Assembly (NCBI RefSeq): GCF_037546185.1
Contig: NZ_JAWMWH010000001.1
Coordinates: forward strand, 620,001 to 684,000
Reading direction: 5' to 3'
From: Nicoliella lavandulae
GTDB lineage: Bacteria > Bacillota > Bacilli > Lactobacillales > Lactobacillaceae
DNA length: 64,000 nt
Shown: positions 15,808 through 24,445 of the stretch, piece after piece
How positions within the stretch are numbered: the first letter of the stretch is position 1
How the letters are laid out: every line of letters starts with the position of its first letter
Notes under the pieces: model-generated
What the model was told of the DNA's origin: nothing
Seen by the model: the letters and a program-made list of their open reading frames with translations, nothing else
The model's database searches: none
Made by a program: the position numbers and the translations under genes

Positions 15808-16908
15808 ATGTCATTAACAGCAGGAATTATCGGATTACCAAACGTTGGAAAGTCGACGTTATTCAATGCCATTACAAATGCGGGAGCAGAAATGGCTAAC
15901 TACCCATTTGCTACGATCGATCCGAATGTAGGGATGGTTGAAGTACCAGACAAGCGCTTAGATCGGATTCAAGAATTAATTCCAGCCAAGAAGGTAGTGC
16001 CAACGACCTTTGAATTTACTGATATTGCCGGAATCGTTAAGGGTGCCAGTAAAGGGGAAGGACTTGGAAATAAGTTCTTAGAAAATATTCGCCAAGTTGA
16101 TGCGATTGTCCACGTTGTTCGGGCATTTGATGATGATAACATTACCCACGTTACTGGAAAAGTTGATCCAATTGCTGATATTCAAACCATCAATTTGGAA
16201 TTAGGGATTGCAGATTTAGATGCCGTTAACAAGCGGTTGGGTAAAGTTGAACGTGCTGCCAAGGGTAAGGATGAAGATGCATTAGCTGAAAAGGCAGTAC
16301 TTGAAAAGATTAAGCCAGTGCTTGAAAATGGTGGTTCCGTTCGTTCAATTGACTTTAACGAAGATGAACAAAAAATTGTTAAGGGTGAATTTTTACTTAC
16401 TTCTAAGCCAGTGCTATATGTTGCTAACGTCAGTGAAGATGACATGGCTGATCCTGAAAATTCCAAGTACTTTAAGTTAGTTCAAGACTACGCAACTAAG
16501 GATGGTGCGCAAGCAATTGGCATTGCTGCTGAAACTGAAGAAGAAATTGCTGAATTAGATGATGATGATAAACAAACTTTCTTAGAAGCAGAAGGCGTTG
16601 AAGAACCAGGCCTAAACAAGTTAATTCGGGCTTCATACAAGCTATTAGGCTTGGAAACGTTCTTCACAGCCGGTGGTAAAGAAACGAAGGCGTGGACTTA
16701 CTTACGGGGTACTAAAGCACCTCAAGCAGCCGGAATTATTCACTCTGATTTCGAACGTGGATTTATTCGAGCAGAAGTAATGTCATTCGATGACTTGGAC
16801 CAATTAGGTAGTGAAAGCGCAGTTAAAGAAGCTGGAAAACTACGGGTTGAAGGAAAAGAATACGTAATGCAAGATGGTGACATTGTTAACTTTAGATTCA
16901 ACGTTTAA
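15808..16908 (+). CDS. ychF: redox-regulated ATPase YchF (Obg-like)
   Basis: At 366 residues this is the standard length. It has the P-loop GLPNVGKSTLFNAIT, the switch motif DIAGIVKGASKGEGLGNKFL, and a C-terminal TGS domain (AWTYLRGTKAPQAAGIIHSD). YchF binds ribosomes and hydrolyses ATP rather than GTP because its NKxD-type motif is altered (family knowledge). It lies in the parB-DUF951 run with short gaps. The ribosome binding site is modest (GTGAG). Confidence 0.96.
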   Translation: MSLTAGIIGLPNVGKSTLFNAITNAGAEMANYPFATIDPNVGMVEVPDKRLDRIQELIPAKKVVPTTFEFTDIAGIVKGASKGEGLGNKFLENIRQVDAIVHVVRAFDDDNITHVTGKVDPIADIQTINLELGIADLDAVNKRLGKVERAAKGKDEDALAEKAVLEKIKPVLENGGSVRSIDFNEDEQKIVKGEFLLTSKPVLYVANVSEDDMADPENSKYFKLVQDYATKDGAQAIGIAAETEEEIAELDDDDKQTFLEAEGVEEPGLNKLIRASYKLLGLETFFTAGGKETKAWTYLRGTKAPQAAGIIHSDFERGFIRAEVMSFDDLDQLGSESAVKEAGKLRVEGKEYVMQDGDIVNFRFNV

Positions 16909-16923
16909 TAACGGAGGCAATTC

Positions 16924-17670
16924 ATGAGCAACGAAAATCGAAAACGAAATGCCGCTGCTGCTGCGCAACAAAAGCGGTCAGCTGCTAAAATTGAAGAACG
17001 CAATGCGTTCGATGATATGGGACTAACCAAGCGCAATGCTGAATACATGTTCCGTTTCAAACAACAATTAGATCAACTTAACCTAACGGCCGAAAAGAAG
17101 CGTGAAACCGTTGATTCAATGGTTAAGGAGTTAGTTGATAATCAAAAAAGTGGGGCAACGGCGCGGAATCTCTATGGAACCGTAGAAGAACGAATTGAAT
17201 CGATCAAGAACCCACCCCGGCAAAAAGAACCCATTTTAGCTAATTACTGGCCAAATGCGGTTTATAACTTCTTTGTCTTTTTCGCATTATTTATGGTGCT
17301 ATACGGGATTACGTTCATGATTTCCAAACCTGCTACCGGCCAAGAAAATTCAGCCGGACTAGTGGCCGTTTTAATTGCGTCTGCGCTAACTGGAGCTGGG
17401 ATGCCAATTATTACGCGTCTATTTGATGTTAACGTGATTCATACGCACAAATGGTATACGAGGGCATTATTGATGATTGGGATGTTTATCGTGTGGATTG
17501 CTGTCTTTTATTCCACTGCATTAATTCCAACGGCTATTAATCCAATCTTGCCAGCAGTTGTTGATATTATCCTTGCAGTACTATCATTTGCAGCATCATT
17601 TTGGATTAAAAGTAAATACACAATTACTACTGGATTATTCATGGCTAGAAACCGTGTGACTAAAAAATAA
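16924..17670 (+). CDS. DUF1129 membrane protein
   Basis: A 248-residue protein with a charged cytoplasmic N-terminal part of about 105 residues (Ala/Lys/Glu-rich, likely helical), then four or five hydrophobic segments beginning at VYNFFVFFALFMVLYGITF and ending at IILAVLSFAASFWI. This is the DUF1129 architecture common in lactobacilli downstream of ychF. Function is unknown. It starts 15 bases after ychF behind ACGGAGG and is followed by a terminator, so it closes the operon that begins at rsmG. Confidence 0.82.
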   Translation: MSNENRKRNAAAAAQQKRSAAKIEERNAFDDMGLTKRNAEYMFRFKQQLDQLNLTAEKKRETVDSMVKELVDNQKSGATARNLYGTVEERIESIKNPPRQKEPILANYWPNAVYNFFVFFALFMVLYGITFMISKPATGQENSAGLVAVLIASALTGAGMPIITRLFDVNVIHTHKWYTRALLMIGMFIVWIAVFYSTALIPTAINPILPAVVDIILAVLSFAASFWIKSKYTITTGLFMARNRVTKK

Positions 17671-17677
17671 TCTTACC

Positions 17678-17713
17678 AAAACACTAACATTTAGAATTGT
17701 TAGTGTTTTTTTG
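17678..17713 (+). terminator. intrinsic terminator of the rsmG-DUF1129 operon
   Basis: AACACTAACA (17680-17689) pairs with TGTTAGTGTT (17698-17707), followed by a T run. Confidence 0.9.
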
Positions 17714-17722
17714 TTCGGAATT
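17710..17722 (-). promoter_or_regulatory. PurBox-like site upstream of guaB
   Basis: Read on the minus strand the bases are AAATTCCGAACAAA around CCGAAC, matching the PurR box AWWWCCGAACWWT at 12 of 13 positions. It lies about 90 bases upstream of the guaB -10 box and partly in the T-run of the preceding terminator. PurR is encoded in this window, so control of guaB by purine status is plausible. Confidence 0.45.
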
Positions 17723-17811
17723 TAATGCAAAAATGTGAGAAAAATTAGTTTTTTAGCGATTTTGAAAGTTTTATTTACAACTTAGCTTTTTTTTGGTAAA
17801 GTTAGAAACAA

Positions 17812-17817
17812 TATAAT
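17812..17817 (+). promoter_or_regulatory. guaB -10 box
   Basis: TATAAT 42 bases before the guaB ATG; the -35 region is T-rich without a clear TTGACA. Confidence 0.45.
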
Positions 17818-17858
17818 TTTAAAACGTTGGAATATATCACAAAGGAGTGCTTTAAATT

Positions 17859-18998
17859 ATGTCTAATTGGGATACAAAATTTGCAAAAGAAGGAATCACA
17901 TTTGATGATGTATTGTTGATACCTGCAGAAAGTCACGTTTTACCGAATGAAGTTGATACTAGTGTCCAATTAGCTGATAATTTGAAGTTAAATTTACCAT
18001 TTTTAAGTGCCAGTATGGATACTGTTACTGAACATGAAATGGCAATCACTTTAGCTAATCTTGGTGGTTTAGGGGTTATTCACAAGAACATGTTAATCGA
18101 TGCCCAAGCCAAGGAAGTAGAAAAGGTTAAAGCAGTTGAAAAAGATGCTAAACGGTTCCCTAATGCAGCTGTAGATGCAAATAATCATCTATTAGTTGCC
18201 GCTGCCGTTGGTGTGACTAGCGATACTTTCAAGCGGGCTGAAGCATTGTTAAATGCTGGTGTTGATGCTATCGTAATCGATACTGCGCATGGTCATTCAG
18301 CTGGAGTATTACGGAAAATCAAAGAAATTCGGGATACTTATCCAAAGGCTACTTTAATTGCCGGAAACGTTGCTACTGGTGAAGGGACGAATGCATTGTT
18401 CAGAGCTGGAGTTGACGTAGTTAAAGTTGGAATTGGTCCTGGTTCAATTTGTACCACTCGTGTTATTGCCGGAGTTGGGGTGCCTCAACTAACTGCCATT
18501 TACGATGCTGCTTCAGTAGCTCGCAAGTGGGGCAAGCCAATCATCGCTGATGGTGGAATTAAGTACAGTGGTGATGCTGTTAAGGCAATCGCTGCTGGTG
18601 GTAACGCAGTGATGCTTGGTAGTATGCTATCCGGAACTGATGAAGCACCTGGTAAGGTCTTCGAAGAAGATGGTAAGAAGTACAAGGCTTACCGTGGAAT
18701 GGGTAGTATTGCTGCAATGGAACATGGTTCTAAGGATCGTTACTTCCAAGGTGAAGTTAATGAAGCTCAAAAGTTAGTTCCAGAAGGAATTGAAGCGCGG
18801 GTTGAATACAAAGGTAGTGCCAAGGATGTTATTTTCCAAATGACTGGTGGATTACATTCTGGAATGGGCTACACTGGTTCTAAGGATATCCAAACGATGA
18901 TTGACCGTGCTCAATTTGTTCGAATTTCAAATGCTGGATTGATCGAATCACATCCACATGATGTTCAAATTACGAAGGCAGCTCCTAATTACAAATAA
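17859..18998 (+). CDS. guaB: IMP dehydrogenase, short form without CBS domains
   Basis: It converts IMP to XMP with NAD+, the first committed step to GMP. The 379-residue protein has the N-terminal GITFDDVLLIPAES, the substrate loop GIGPGSICTTRVIAGVG with catalytic Cys198, and the flap region PEGIEARVEYKGS. Most bacterial enzymes are about 490 residues because a Bateman module (two CBS domains) is inserted after the first 90-odd residues; here the chain passes straight through (DAKRFPNAAVDANNHLLVAA). The allosteric nucleotide control carried by CBS domains is therefore missing. The gene is monocistronic, behind a good AAAGGAG site and ahead of a terminator. Confidence 0.96.
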   Translation: MSNWDTKFAKEGITFDDVLLIPAESHVLPNEVDTSVQLADNLKLNLPFLSASMDTVTEHEMAITLANLGGLGVIHKNMLIDAQAKEVEKVKAVEKDAKRFPNAAVDANNHLLVAAAVGVTSDTFKRAEALLNAGVDAIVIDTAHGHSAGVLRKIKEIRDTYPKATLIAGNVATGEGTNALFRAGVDVVKVGIGPGSICTTRVIAGVGVPQLTAIYDAASVARKWGKPIIADGGIKYSGDAVKAIAAGGNAVMLGSMLSGTDEAPGKVFEEDGKKYKAYRGMGSIAAMEHGSKDRYFQGEVNEAQKLVPEGIEARVEYKGSAKDVIFQMTGGLHSGMGYTGSKDIQTMIDRAQFVRISNAGLIESHPHDVQITKAAPNYK

Positions 18999-19016
18999 AA
19001 TAAATTAGTTAATAAA

Positions 19017-19057
19017 GGCTAAGGATTTGGGTTTTACTCACTCCTTAGCTTTTTTTG
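19017..19057 (+). terminator. intrinsic terminator after guaB
   Basis: GCTAAGGA (19018-19025) pairs with TCCTTAGC (19042-19049), followed by seven T. Confidence 0.85.
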
Positions 19058-19210
19058 GATGGGTAGAATATGCTAAAATAAGTGTATAAGTTTAAATTTT
19101 TGTAAATCGGGTAAAGTAGTCTTAAAGAATAAACCTTAAGAAAATAATTTCAGTAATGATTTGTTACACTATTAGTAAATAAATCTATGAAAAATAAGGA
19201 TGATGACACT

Positions 19211-19897
19211 ATGAAAATTTTAGTTGTAGATGACGATAAAGAAATTGCACAATTATTAGAAATTTACATCCGTAACGAAGGATACGAACCAGTATCTGCT
19301 CACAATGGGAAAGATGCATTATCAATTTTAAGAACTGAAAATGACATTGGTTTAATGATCTTAGACATTATGATGCCCAATATGACTGGGATTGAAGTAT
19401 TAAAGGAACTCCGTCGTGATTCCAAGCTACCAGTTATTATTTTATCTGCTAAAACGACTGATATGGATAAGATTCAAGGATTAATTAGTGGTGCTGATGA
19501 CTACGTTACTAAGCCATTTAACCCACTTGAAATTATGGCCCGGGTTCGTTCTTTATTAAGAAGAAGTCAAGACAAGATGACTAATGATGAACCAGATATC
19601 CTAAATATTGGTTCCCTTACGATCAATAAAGACTCCCATGAAGTAAAGACTTCAGATGGAAAAGAAATTCAATTAACGGCCCTTGAATTTGGTATTTTAT
19701 ACCTTCTTGCTAGTCACCCCAACCGTGTCTTTTCCGCTGATGAAATCTTTGAACGGGTATGGCGTCAAGAAAGTGTTGTATCGGCTAAGACCGTTATGGT
19801 GCACGTAAGTCACTTGCGCGATAAGATTGAAGATGCTACTAATGGTGAAAAGGTAATCCAAACCGTTTGGGGTGTTGGATACAAGATTGAAAGTTAA
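19211..19897 (+). CDS. OmpR/VanR-type response regulator
   Basis: A 228-residue regulator: receiver domain with acidic pocket VVDDDKE, phospho-acceptor D52 (MILDIMMPNMTG), conserved Thr/Lys (ILSAKTT, DDYVTKPF), then a winged-helix DNA-binding domain (LTALEFGILYLLASHPNRVF, KTVMVHVSHLRDKIE). I place the start at 19211 rather than the ATG at 19187 because AAGGA lies ten bases upstream and MKILVVDDD is the usual N-terminus. It is followed after 20 bases by its sensor kinase and then a D,D-carboxypeptidase, so it probably responds to cell-envelope state. Confidence 0.92.
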   Translation: MKILVVDDDKEIAQLLEIYIRNEGYEPVSAHNGKDALSILRTENDIGLMILDIMMPNMTGIEVLKELRRDSKLPVIILSAKTTDMDKIQGLISGADDYVTKPFNPLEIMARVRSLLRRSQDKMTNDEPDILNIGSLTINKDSHEVKTSDGKEIQLTALEFGILYLLASHPNRVFSADEIFERVWRQESVVSAKTVMVHVSHLRDKIEDATNGEKVIQTVWGVGYKIES

Positions 19898-19917
19898 CAG
19901 ACTGGGGAACTAGAATA

Positions 19918-21141
19918 TTGAAATTAACAACGCGTGAAAAAACAGAGTTATTCGGTGAAGGGGTCATTACCCTAATCCTATTGTTACTACTGAATTTATC
20001 AGTGATTGTGTTATTCAGTCAGGCGTTATTCAATAATCCCGGTTTGAAATTTGGTTTTATTACAATTAAACATTCGATTTTTACTAATCCTGGTGCGCCG
20101 TTTCAAAATCACGGAGCAGGCCCTAGACCCTGGTGGATGGATTTATTAACCTGGCAAAATATTTTAGCTGGTGTAATGGGAATAGTTGACTTAATTGTGA
20201 TTTACTGGCGGCTACTTCGGCGGTATAATTTAATTCAGCTCCGGCATGTAATTGATGAAATTCACTACATTGCTGATGGCCACTTTGACCATCGAATTCC
20301 ATTTAAGATTAATAGTGAAAACCAAAAAGTGGTAGACAGTGTTAATTCACTCGTGGATAGTGTAATTGAATCAATGGAGGAAGAACGGTCCATTGAACGT
20401 TCTAAAGATGAATTGATTACGAATGTTTCACATGATATTAGAACCCCGCTAACCTCGATTATTGGCTATTTAGGCCTAATTGAATCGGGTGGCTATAAGA
20501 GTAAGGAAGAATTGCTTAAATACACCCATATCGCTTTCTTTAAGTCTAAACAAATGAAGTCATTAGCGGATGACCTATTTGAATATTCAAAAGCAAGGAC
20601 GATTTCAAATAATCTTCAATACAATAAGGTCAATGTAAAACAATTGATTGAACAACTTGCAATTAGTTCAGAATTGGAAGCCGAGAAAAAGGGCTTACAA
20701 ATCGTTACTGAATGTAATGACAATCAACTCTTTGTGGAAGCAGATGCTGAAAAATTAGGCCGTATTTTTAATAATTTAATTACTAACGCATTGAAATACG
20801 GTAAGGGTGCTAAGCATATTTTTCTAAGTGCTTCGCAAGCTAATGCAAATGAAGTGGTAATTACCGTTGCTAATGACGGTGAACCAATCCCGAAAAAATC
20901 CATTAATCAAATTTTTGAACGATTTTATCGGGTGGAAACATCTAGAAATAAATCAACCGGTGGGACTGGATTGGGCTTAGCAATTGTCCAAAACATTGTG
21001 GATAGTCACAATGGCTTTATTAAGGTTGAATCTGACAAAAAGTTAACTAGTTTTGCGATTCATTTACCAATCCATGCTAACCATCCGTTGAAAAAAACCG
21101 GCTTTAAAAAACTACAATCTAAAGATAAGAAGGAAAATTAG
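19918..21141 (+). CDS. sensor histidine kinase (VanS/WalK-like)
   Basis: A 407-residue kinase with two membrane helices (about 12-36 and 80-100) enclosing a short extracellular loop, a HAMP-like segment, the H-box SHDIRTPLTSIIGY with phospho-accepting His172, the N-box (NNLITNALKYG) and the G-boxes NDGEPIP and GGTGLGLAIV. The TTG start at 19918 follows GGGGA. The small sensor loop suggests it senses a membrane or wall signal rather than a large ligand. The gene sits between the response regulator and dacA with 20- and 2-base gaps, so they form one operon. Confidence 0.92.
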   Translation: MKLTTREKTELFGEGVITLILLLLLNLSVIVLFSQALFNNPGLKFGFITIKHSIFTNPGAPFQNHGAGPRPWWMDLLTWQNILAGVMGIVDLIVIYWRLLRRYNLIQLRHVIDEIHYIADGHFDHRIPFKINSENQKVVDSVNSLVDSVIESMEEERSIERSKDELITNVSHDIRTPLTSIIGYLGLIESGGYKSKEELLKYTHIAFFKSKQMKSLADDLFEYSKARTISNNLQYNKVNVKQLIEQLAISSELEAEKKGLQIVTECNDNQLFVEADAEKLGRIFNNLITNALKYGKGAKHIFLSASQANANEVVITVANDGEPIPKKSINQIFERFYRVETSRNKSTGGTGLGLAIVQNIVDSHNGFIKVESDKKLTSFAIHLPIHANHPLKKTGFKKLQSKDKKEN

Positions 21142-21143
21142 TT

Positions 21144-22418
21144 ATGAATTTTACTCACCGATTCTCCAAAATCATCGTGATGATCGGAATGGTGTTGATG
21201 ACACTGGGATTGCCAGTTACGGCTAGTGCAAGCTCTGTTTATCAAAACACAAATCAACCAGATATTGATGCCACAGTTGGGCTAGCAGTGGATGCTAGCA
21301 ATGGTCAGGTCCTATATTCAAAGAATAGCAATCGGCCCATGCCATTAGCGTCGATGAGTAAATTAATGTCTTTATATATTGTTCGCAAAGCAATTGCAGA
21401 GGGTAAAATTTATTGGGATCAAAAGGTGCCAGTAAACTCTGCATTACATAACTTAAGTGTCGACACTGATTATGCGAACGTACCATTACCAACTGGTAAA
21501 ACCTACACGGTAAGACAAATTTACCAAGCTTCATTTGAATCAGCGAATGCTGCAATGATGTCATTAGCTAACTTAGTTGGGGGCTCGACCCAAAACTTCG
21601 TCCTAATGATGCGTAAGACGGCTAAGCAACTGGGAATTAAAGATGCACAGTTGTACACTGCCTGCGGATTAACGAACGGTGAAGTGGGGAAGGCATTAGG
21701 AATGCCTGGCGTTGATGATAATGCTGAAAACAAGATGTCAGCTAAGGATATGGCTAAAATTGCGTCTAAGTTTATGCAGCAATTTCCAGATGTATTAAAA
21801 CACACTTCCATTAGCGAATACACGTTAGGTGGCAAAACACTGCGAAATGGTGACTATATGTTACCTGGTGGAACTCAAGCAGATCCTAACTTACCAGTAC
21901 AAGGTTTAAAAACAGGAACTTCAACCACTTGTGGTGGTAGCTTCATTGGAACCACTAATCGCGATGGCCATCGCATTATTACGGTGGTAATGCACGCATC
22001 TAATACTGAACCTACTGATCCGGGCCGGTTTATTCAAACTAAGAAAATTATGAACTATGTTTATGATAATTACCGGTATGTAAATGTGGCGGCGGGTGCT
22101 CAAACCGCGTATAAGAACGTGGCAGTCCCAAGTGGATCAGATACTAAGGTTGCTATTAAGACCAAAAAGGCCTTTCACTATTGGGCGCCAATGAGTGCTT
22201 CTGGTGCTAACGTTAATTTAGTAATCAATAAGCAGCTCAGAGATGGCAAGGGCATTGATGCACCAGTTAAGCGTGACCAAAAAATTGGTCGATTGGTCTT
22301 CAAGGACTTTACAAATCTAGATGGCAAAACCTTACATGTATCAATGGATACAGCTGCATCCGTGGATAAAGCGAATTTATTTGTTAGAATTTGGCGTAGT
22401 ATCGTTAACTTATTCTAA
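21144..22418 (+). CDS. dacA: D-alanyl-D-alanine carboxypeptidase (PBP5-type)
   Basis: The 424-residue protein has a signal peptide (hydrophobic stretch then VTASAS), the SxxK active site S70-M-S-K73, the SAN motif and KTGT at 256-259, the three signatures of low-molecular-weight penicillin-binding proteins. A beta-rich C-terminal domain and a final hydrophobic/amphipathic segment (LFVRIWRSIVNLF) likely anchor it to the membrane. It trims the terminal residue of the peptidoglycan stem peptide. It is the third gene of the two-component operon, suggesting that the system adjusts wall cross-linking. Confidence 0.93.
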   Translation: MNFTHRFSKIIVMIGMVLMTLGLPVTASASSVYQNTNQPDIDATVGLAVDASNGQVLYSKNSNRPMPLASMSKLMSLYIVRKAIAEGKIYWDQKVPVNSALHNLSVDTDYANVPLPTGKTYTVRQIYQASFESANAAMMSLANLVGGSTQNFVLMMRKTAKQLGIKDAQLYTACGLTNGEVGKALGMPGVDDNAENKMSAKDMAKIASKFMQQFPDVLKHTSISEYTLGGKTLRNGDYMLPGGTQADPNLPVQGLKTGTSTTCGGSFIGTTNRDGHRIITVVMHASNTEPTDPGRFIQTKKIMNYVYDNYRYVNVAAGAQTAYKNVAVPSGSDTKVAIKTKKAFHYWAPMSASGANVNLVINKQLRDGKGIDAPVKRDQKIGRLVFKDFTNLDGKTLHVSMDTAASVDKANLFVRIWRSIVNLF

Positions 22419-22424
22419 AAAACC

Positions 22425-22458
22425 AAAAAAGTCATTTCCGTTCGGAAATGACTTTTTT
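22425..22458. terminator. bidirectional terminator between dacA and cfa
   Basis: GTCATTTCC (22431-22439), loop GTTC, GGAAATGAC (22444-22452), with six A before and six T after, so it can serve both convergent genes. Confidence 0.9.
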
Positions 22459-22465
22459 ATTATCT

Positions 22466-23656
22466 TTATTTAATCCCTTTTTGATCTTCGTACATGTATT
22501 CACGAGTCATTGGTAAACCATGACCAGAAGGACCCTTGGAAATTAAGTATTGAATAACATCAATATTTCCGGCCTTGAATGAAGCGGCACAGGCTTGTAG
22601 ATAGAGATCCCACATCCGAATGAATCGTTCGTCAAATAATTTCTTAACATCATCAATGTGTTCTTTGAAATTAACATCCCAATGTTCAAGGGTTACTTGG
22701 TAGTGGCGACGAAGGGTTTCCATATCGTAAACTTGCATCCCATTTTCAATAATGTGATCAAGATTTTCATCTAATCCTGGAACGTAACCACCAGGGAAGA
22801 TGTATTTGTTGATCCAACCATTGTAAGCGCCACCTTGTTGTCTGGTGATTCCGTGGATTAATGCAACCCCGTTTGGCTTCAAGTACTTGTTAACGTATTT
22901 AAAGTATTCACCCAAGTTTTCTTTTCCAACATGTTCGAACATTCCAACGGAAGTAACGTAGTCGAATTGTTCATCGTGATAGTCACGGTAGTCACGAAGG
23001 TAGACAGTTGCAACATCGTCTAAGCCTTCTTGTTGAATCCGGTTCTGAACGTAATCATATTGTTCTTGACTAAGGGTGATTCCAGCAACCGTTAAACCAA
23101 ATTCCTTAGCAGCAGTGAGCATTAAAGTTCCCCAACCACAACCGATATCTAATAGTGTACGACCTGGATTTGGGTTTAACTTTTTAATAATGTGTCTGAT
23201 TTTGTTCATTTGAGCTTGTTCAAGGGTGTCATCTGGGCTTTCCCAGTATGCACAAGAATAAGTCATTGTAGGATCAAGCCAAATCTTGTAGAAGTCGTTT
23301 CCGATATCATAGTGGCTTTGAACATCCTTTTTACTTTCCTTTTCACTGTGTGATTGTTTTGGTAAGAATCGAATGAATTTCTTATTACGCATGAAACTGT
23401 TGGCGCTTTCGTATGCAGACGTAACTAAGTCTTCAATATTGCCATCAATTTCGATTTTACCATCCATATAGGCTTCCCCTAATGCAATGGAAGCATTTTT
23501 GGTGATTTGACGAATTGGAATTGGTTCTTTAAAGGTAATGTGAACTTCTGGTTCGCCTTCACCGTAGTTTTCGCTTTTACCGTCCCAATAAGTCACTTTA
23601 ACTGGTATGTTAAAGCTTCTTTTTAAAAATTGTCGATAAAAAGTTTTTTCTAACAT
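22466..23656 (-). CDS. cfa: cyclopropane-fatty-acyl-phospholipid synthase
   Basis: A 396-residue SAM-dependent enzyme with LLDIGCGWGTLMLTAA (SAM loop), QSHYDIGNDFYKIWLD and MTYSCAYWE (lipid and bicarbonate site blocks of the family), and GMFEHVGKENL. It adds a methylene bridge to unsaturated acyl chains of membrane phospholipids (for example lactobacillic acid), typically raising acid and solvent tolerance. The start at 23656 has GGAGAGGA upstream. It is monocistronic on the minus strand, divergent from the next gene. Confidence 0.95.
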   Translation of the reverse strand: MLEKTFYRQFLKRSFNIPVKVTYWDGKSENYGEGEPEVHITFKEPIPIRQITKNASIALGEAYMDGKIEIDGNIEDLVTSAYESANSFMRNKKFIRFLPKQSHSEKESKKDVQSHYDIGNDFYKIWLDPTMTYSCAYWESPDDTLEQAQMNKIRHIIKKLNPNPGRTLLDIGCGWGTLMLTAAKEFGLTVAGITLSQEQYDYVQNRIQQEGLDDVATVYLRDYRDYHDEQFDYVTSVGMFEHVGKENLGEYFKYVNKYLKPNGVALIHGITRQQGGAYNGWINKYIFPGGYVPGLDENLDHIIENGMQVYDMETLRRHYQVTLEHWDVNFKEHIDDVKKLFDERFIRMWDLYLQACAASFKAGNIDVIQYLISKGPSGHGLPMTREYMYEDQKGIK

Positions 23657-23795
23657 AAGTAAACAAATCCTCTCCTAATAATTGACTATGGATAGTATTA
23701 TACGCTTATTTATTAAATTTTTGTAAGGGATGCTTCCAAATTATTGAATGAATAATGTTATAATTAAATAAAATCATTTAGTAAGAGGGATCATT

Positions 23796-24413
23796 ATGAA
23801 AAAAATTTTGGGAGCCATTATTACGATTATTATAATTGGGATATTTGGTGGGTGGTTGATTAATAACCACCGGACAACGGTAACGGATGTTAATTCCGCA
23901 ATTGACCGCGGAAATCAAGATATCCAAAACCAGCAGTACCATAGCGCTGTAGTTGATTTTAAGCAGGCATTAGATGCCCAACCGAATAATCAAGTGGCTG
24001 TAAACACGCTTCAACAATTACAAGCCTTTCAAGCGGCTAATTCATTCTATCAAGTTCAACATTTGGTAACTGCATCTCAACAGTACCAAAAAGTAATTGA
24101 TCTAAAGCAATCAAAGACATTGGTTTCAAGAGCAACGCAACAAAAGCAAACAACTGATACGTTGCTAAGCAATGCGATTACATTGACCAATATTTATAAC
24201 CAAGCATTGCGTTTTAACCATTTGAAGAAATATAAGCAATCTTCACAGGTATTAGCAGCAGCACTGCAAAATCAAAATTTAAATAACCCATACTTTAAAA
24301 AAATAGCAACTAGGGTCAAGACATTACACACTGCTAATTCAGCTAAAAGAATCGATAAGGCTACCGTTACGAATCGATTAGCAATTCGACCAGACGTAAC
24401 CAACAACAATTAA
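23796..24413 (+). CDS. membrane-anchored TPR-like protein
   Basis: A 205-residue protein with one N-terminal membrane helix (ILGAIITIIIIGIFGGWLI, residues 4-22) and an extracytoplasmic Gln/Asn-rich helical region. Residues 36-70 (RGNQDIQNQQYHSAVVDFKQ and the following turn) read as a tetratricopeptide repeat, with a second similar repeat further on (ASQQYQKVIDL) and a third near KKYKQSSQVLAAALQNQ. I do not recognise a specific family. The TPR units suggest a scaffold for protein contacts at the outer membrane face. It is followed after 32 bases by an AI-2E family transporter and may be cotranscribed with it. Confidence 0.7.
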   Translation: MKKILGAIITIIIIGIFGGWLINNHRTTVTDVNSAIDRGNQDIQNQQYHSAVVDFKQALDAQPNNQVAVNTLQQLQAFQAANSFYQVQHLVTASQQYQKVIDLKQSKTLVSRATQQKQTTDTLLSNAITLTNIYNQALRFNHLKKYKQSSQVLAAALQNQNLNNPYFKKIATRVKTLHTANSAKRIDKATVTNRLAIRPDVTNNN

Positions 24414-24445
24414 ATTAACAAAATACGAAGAGGAGAAGTTTTTGT

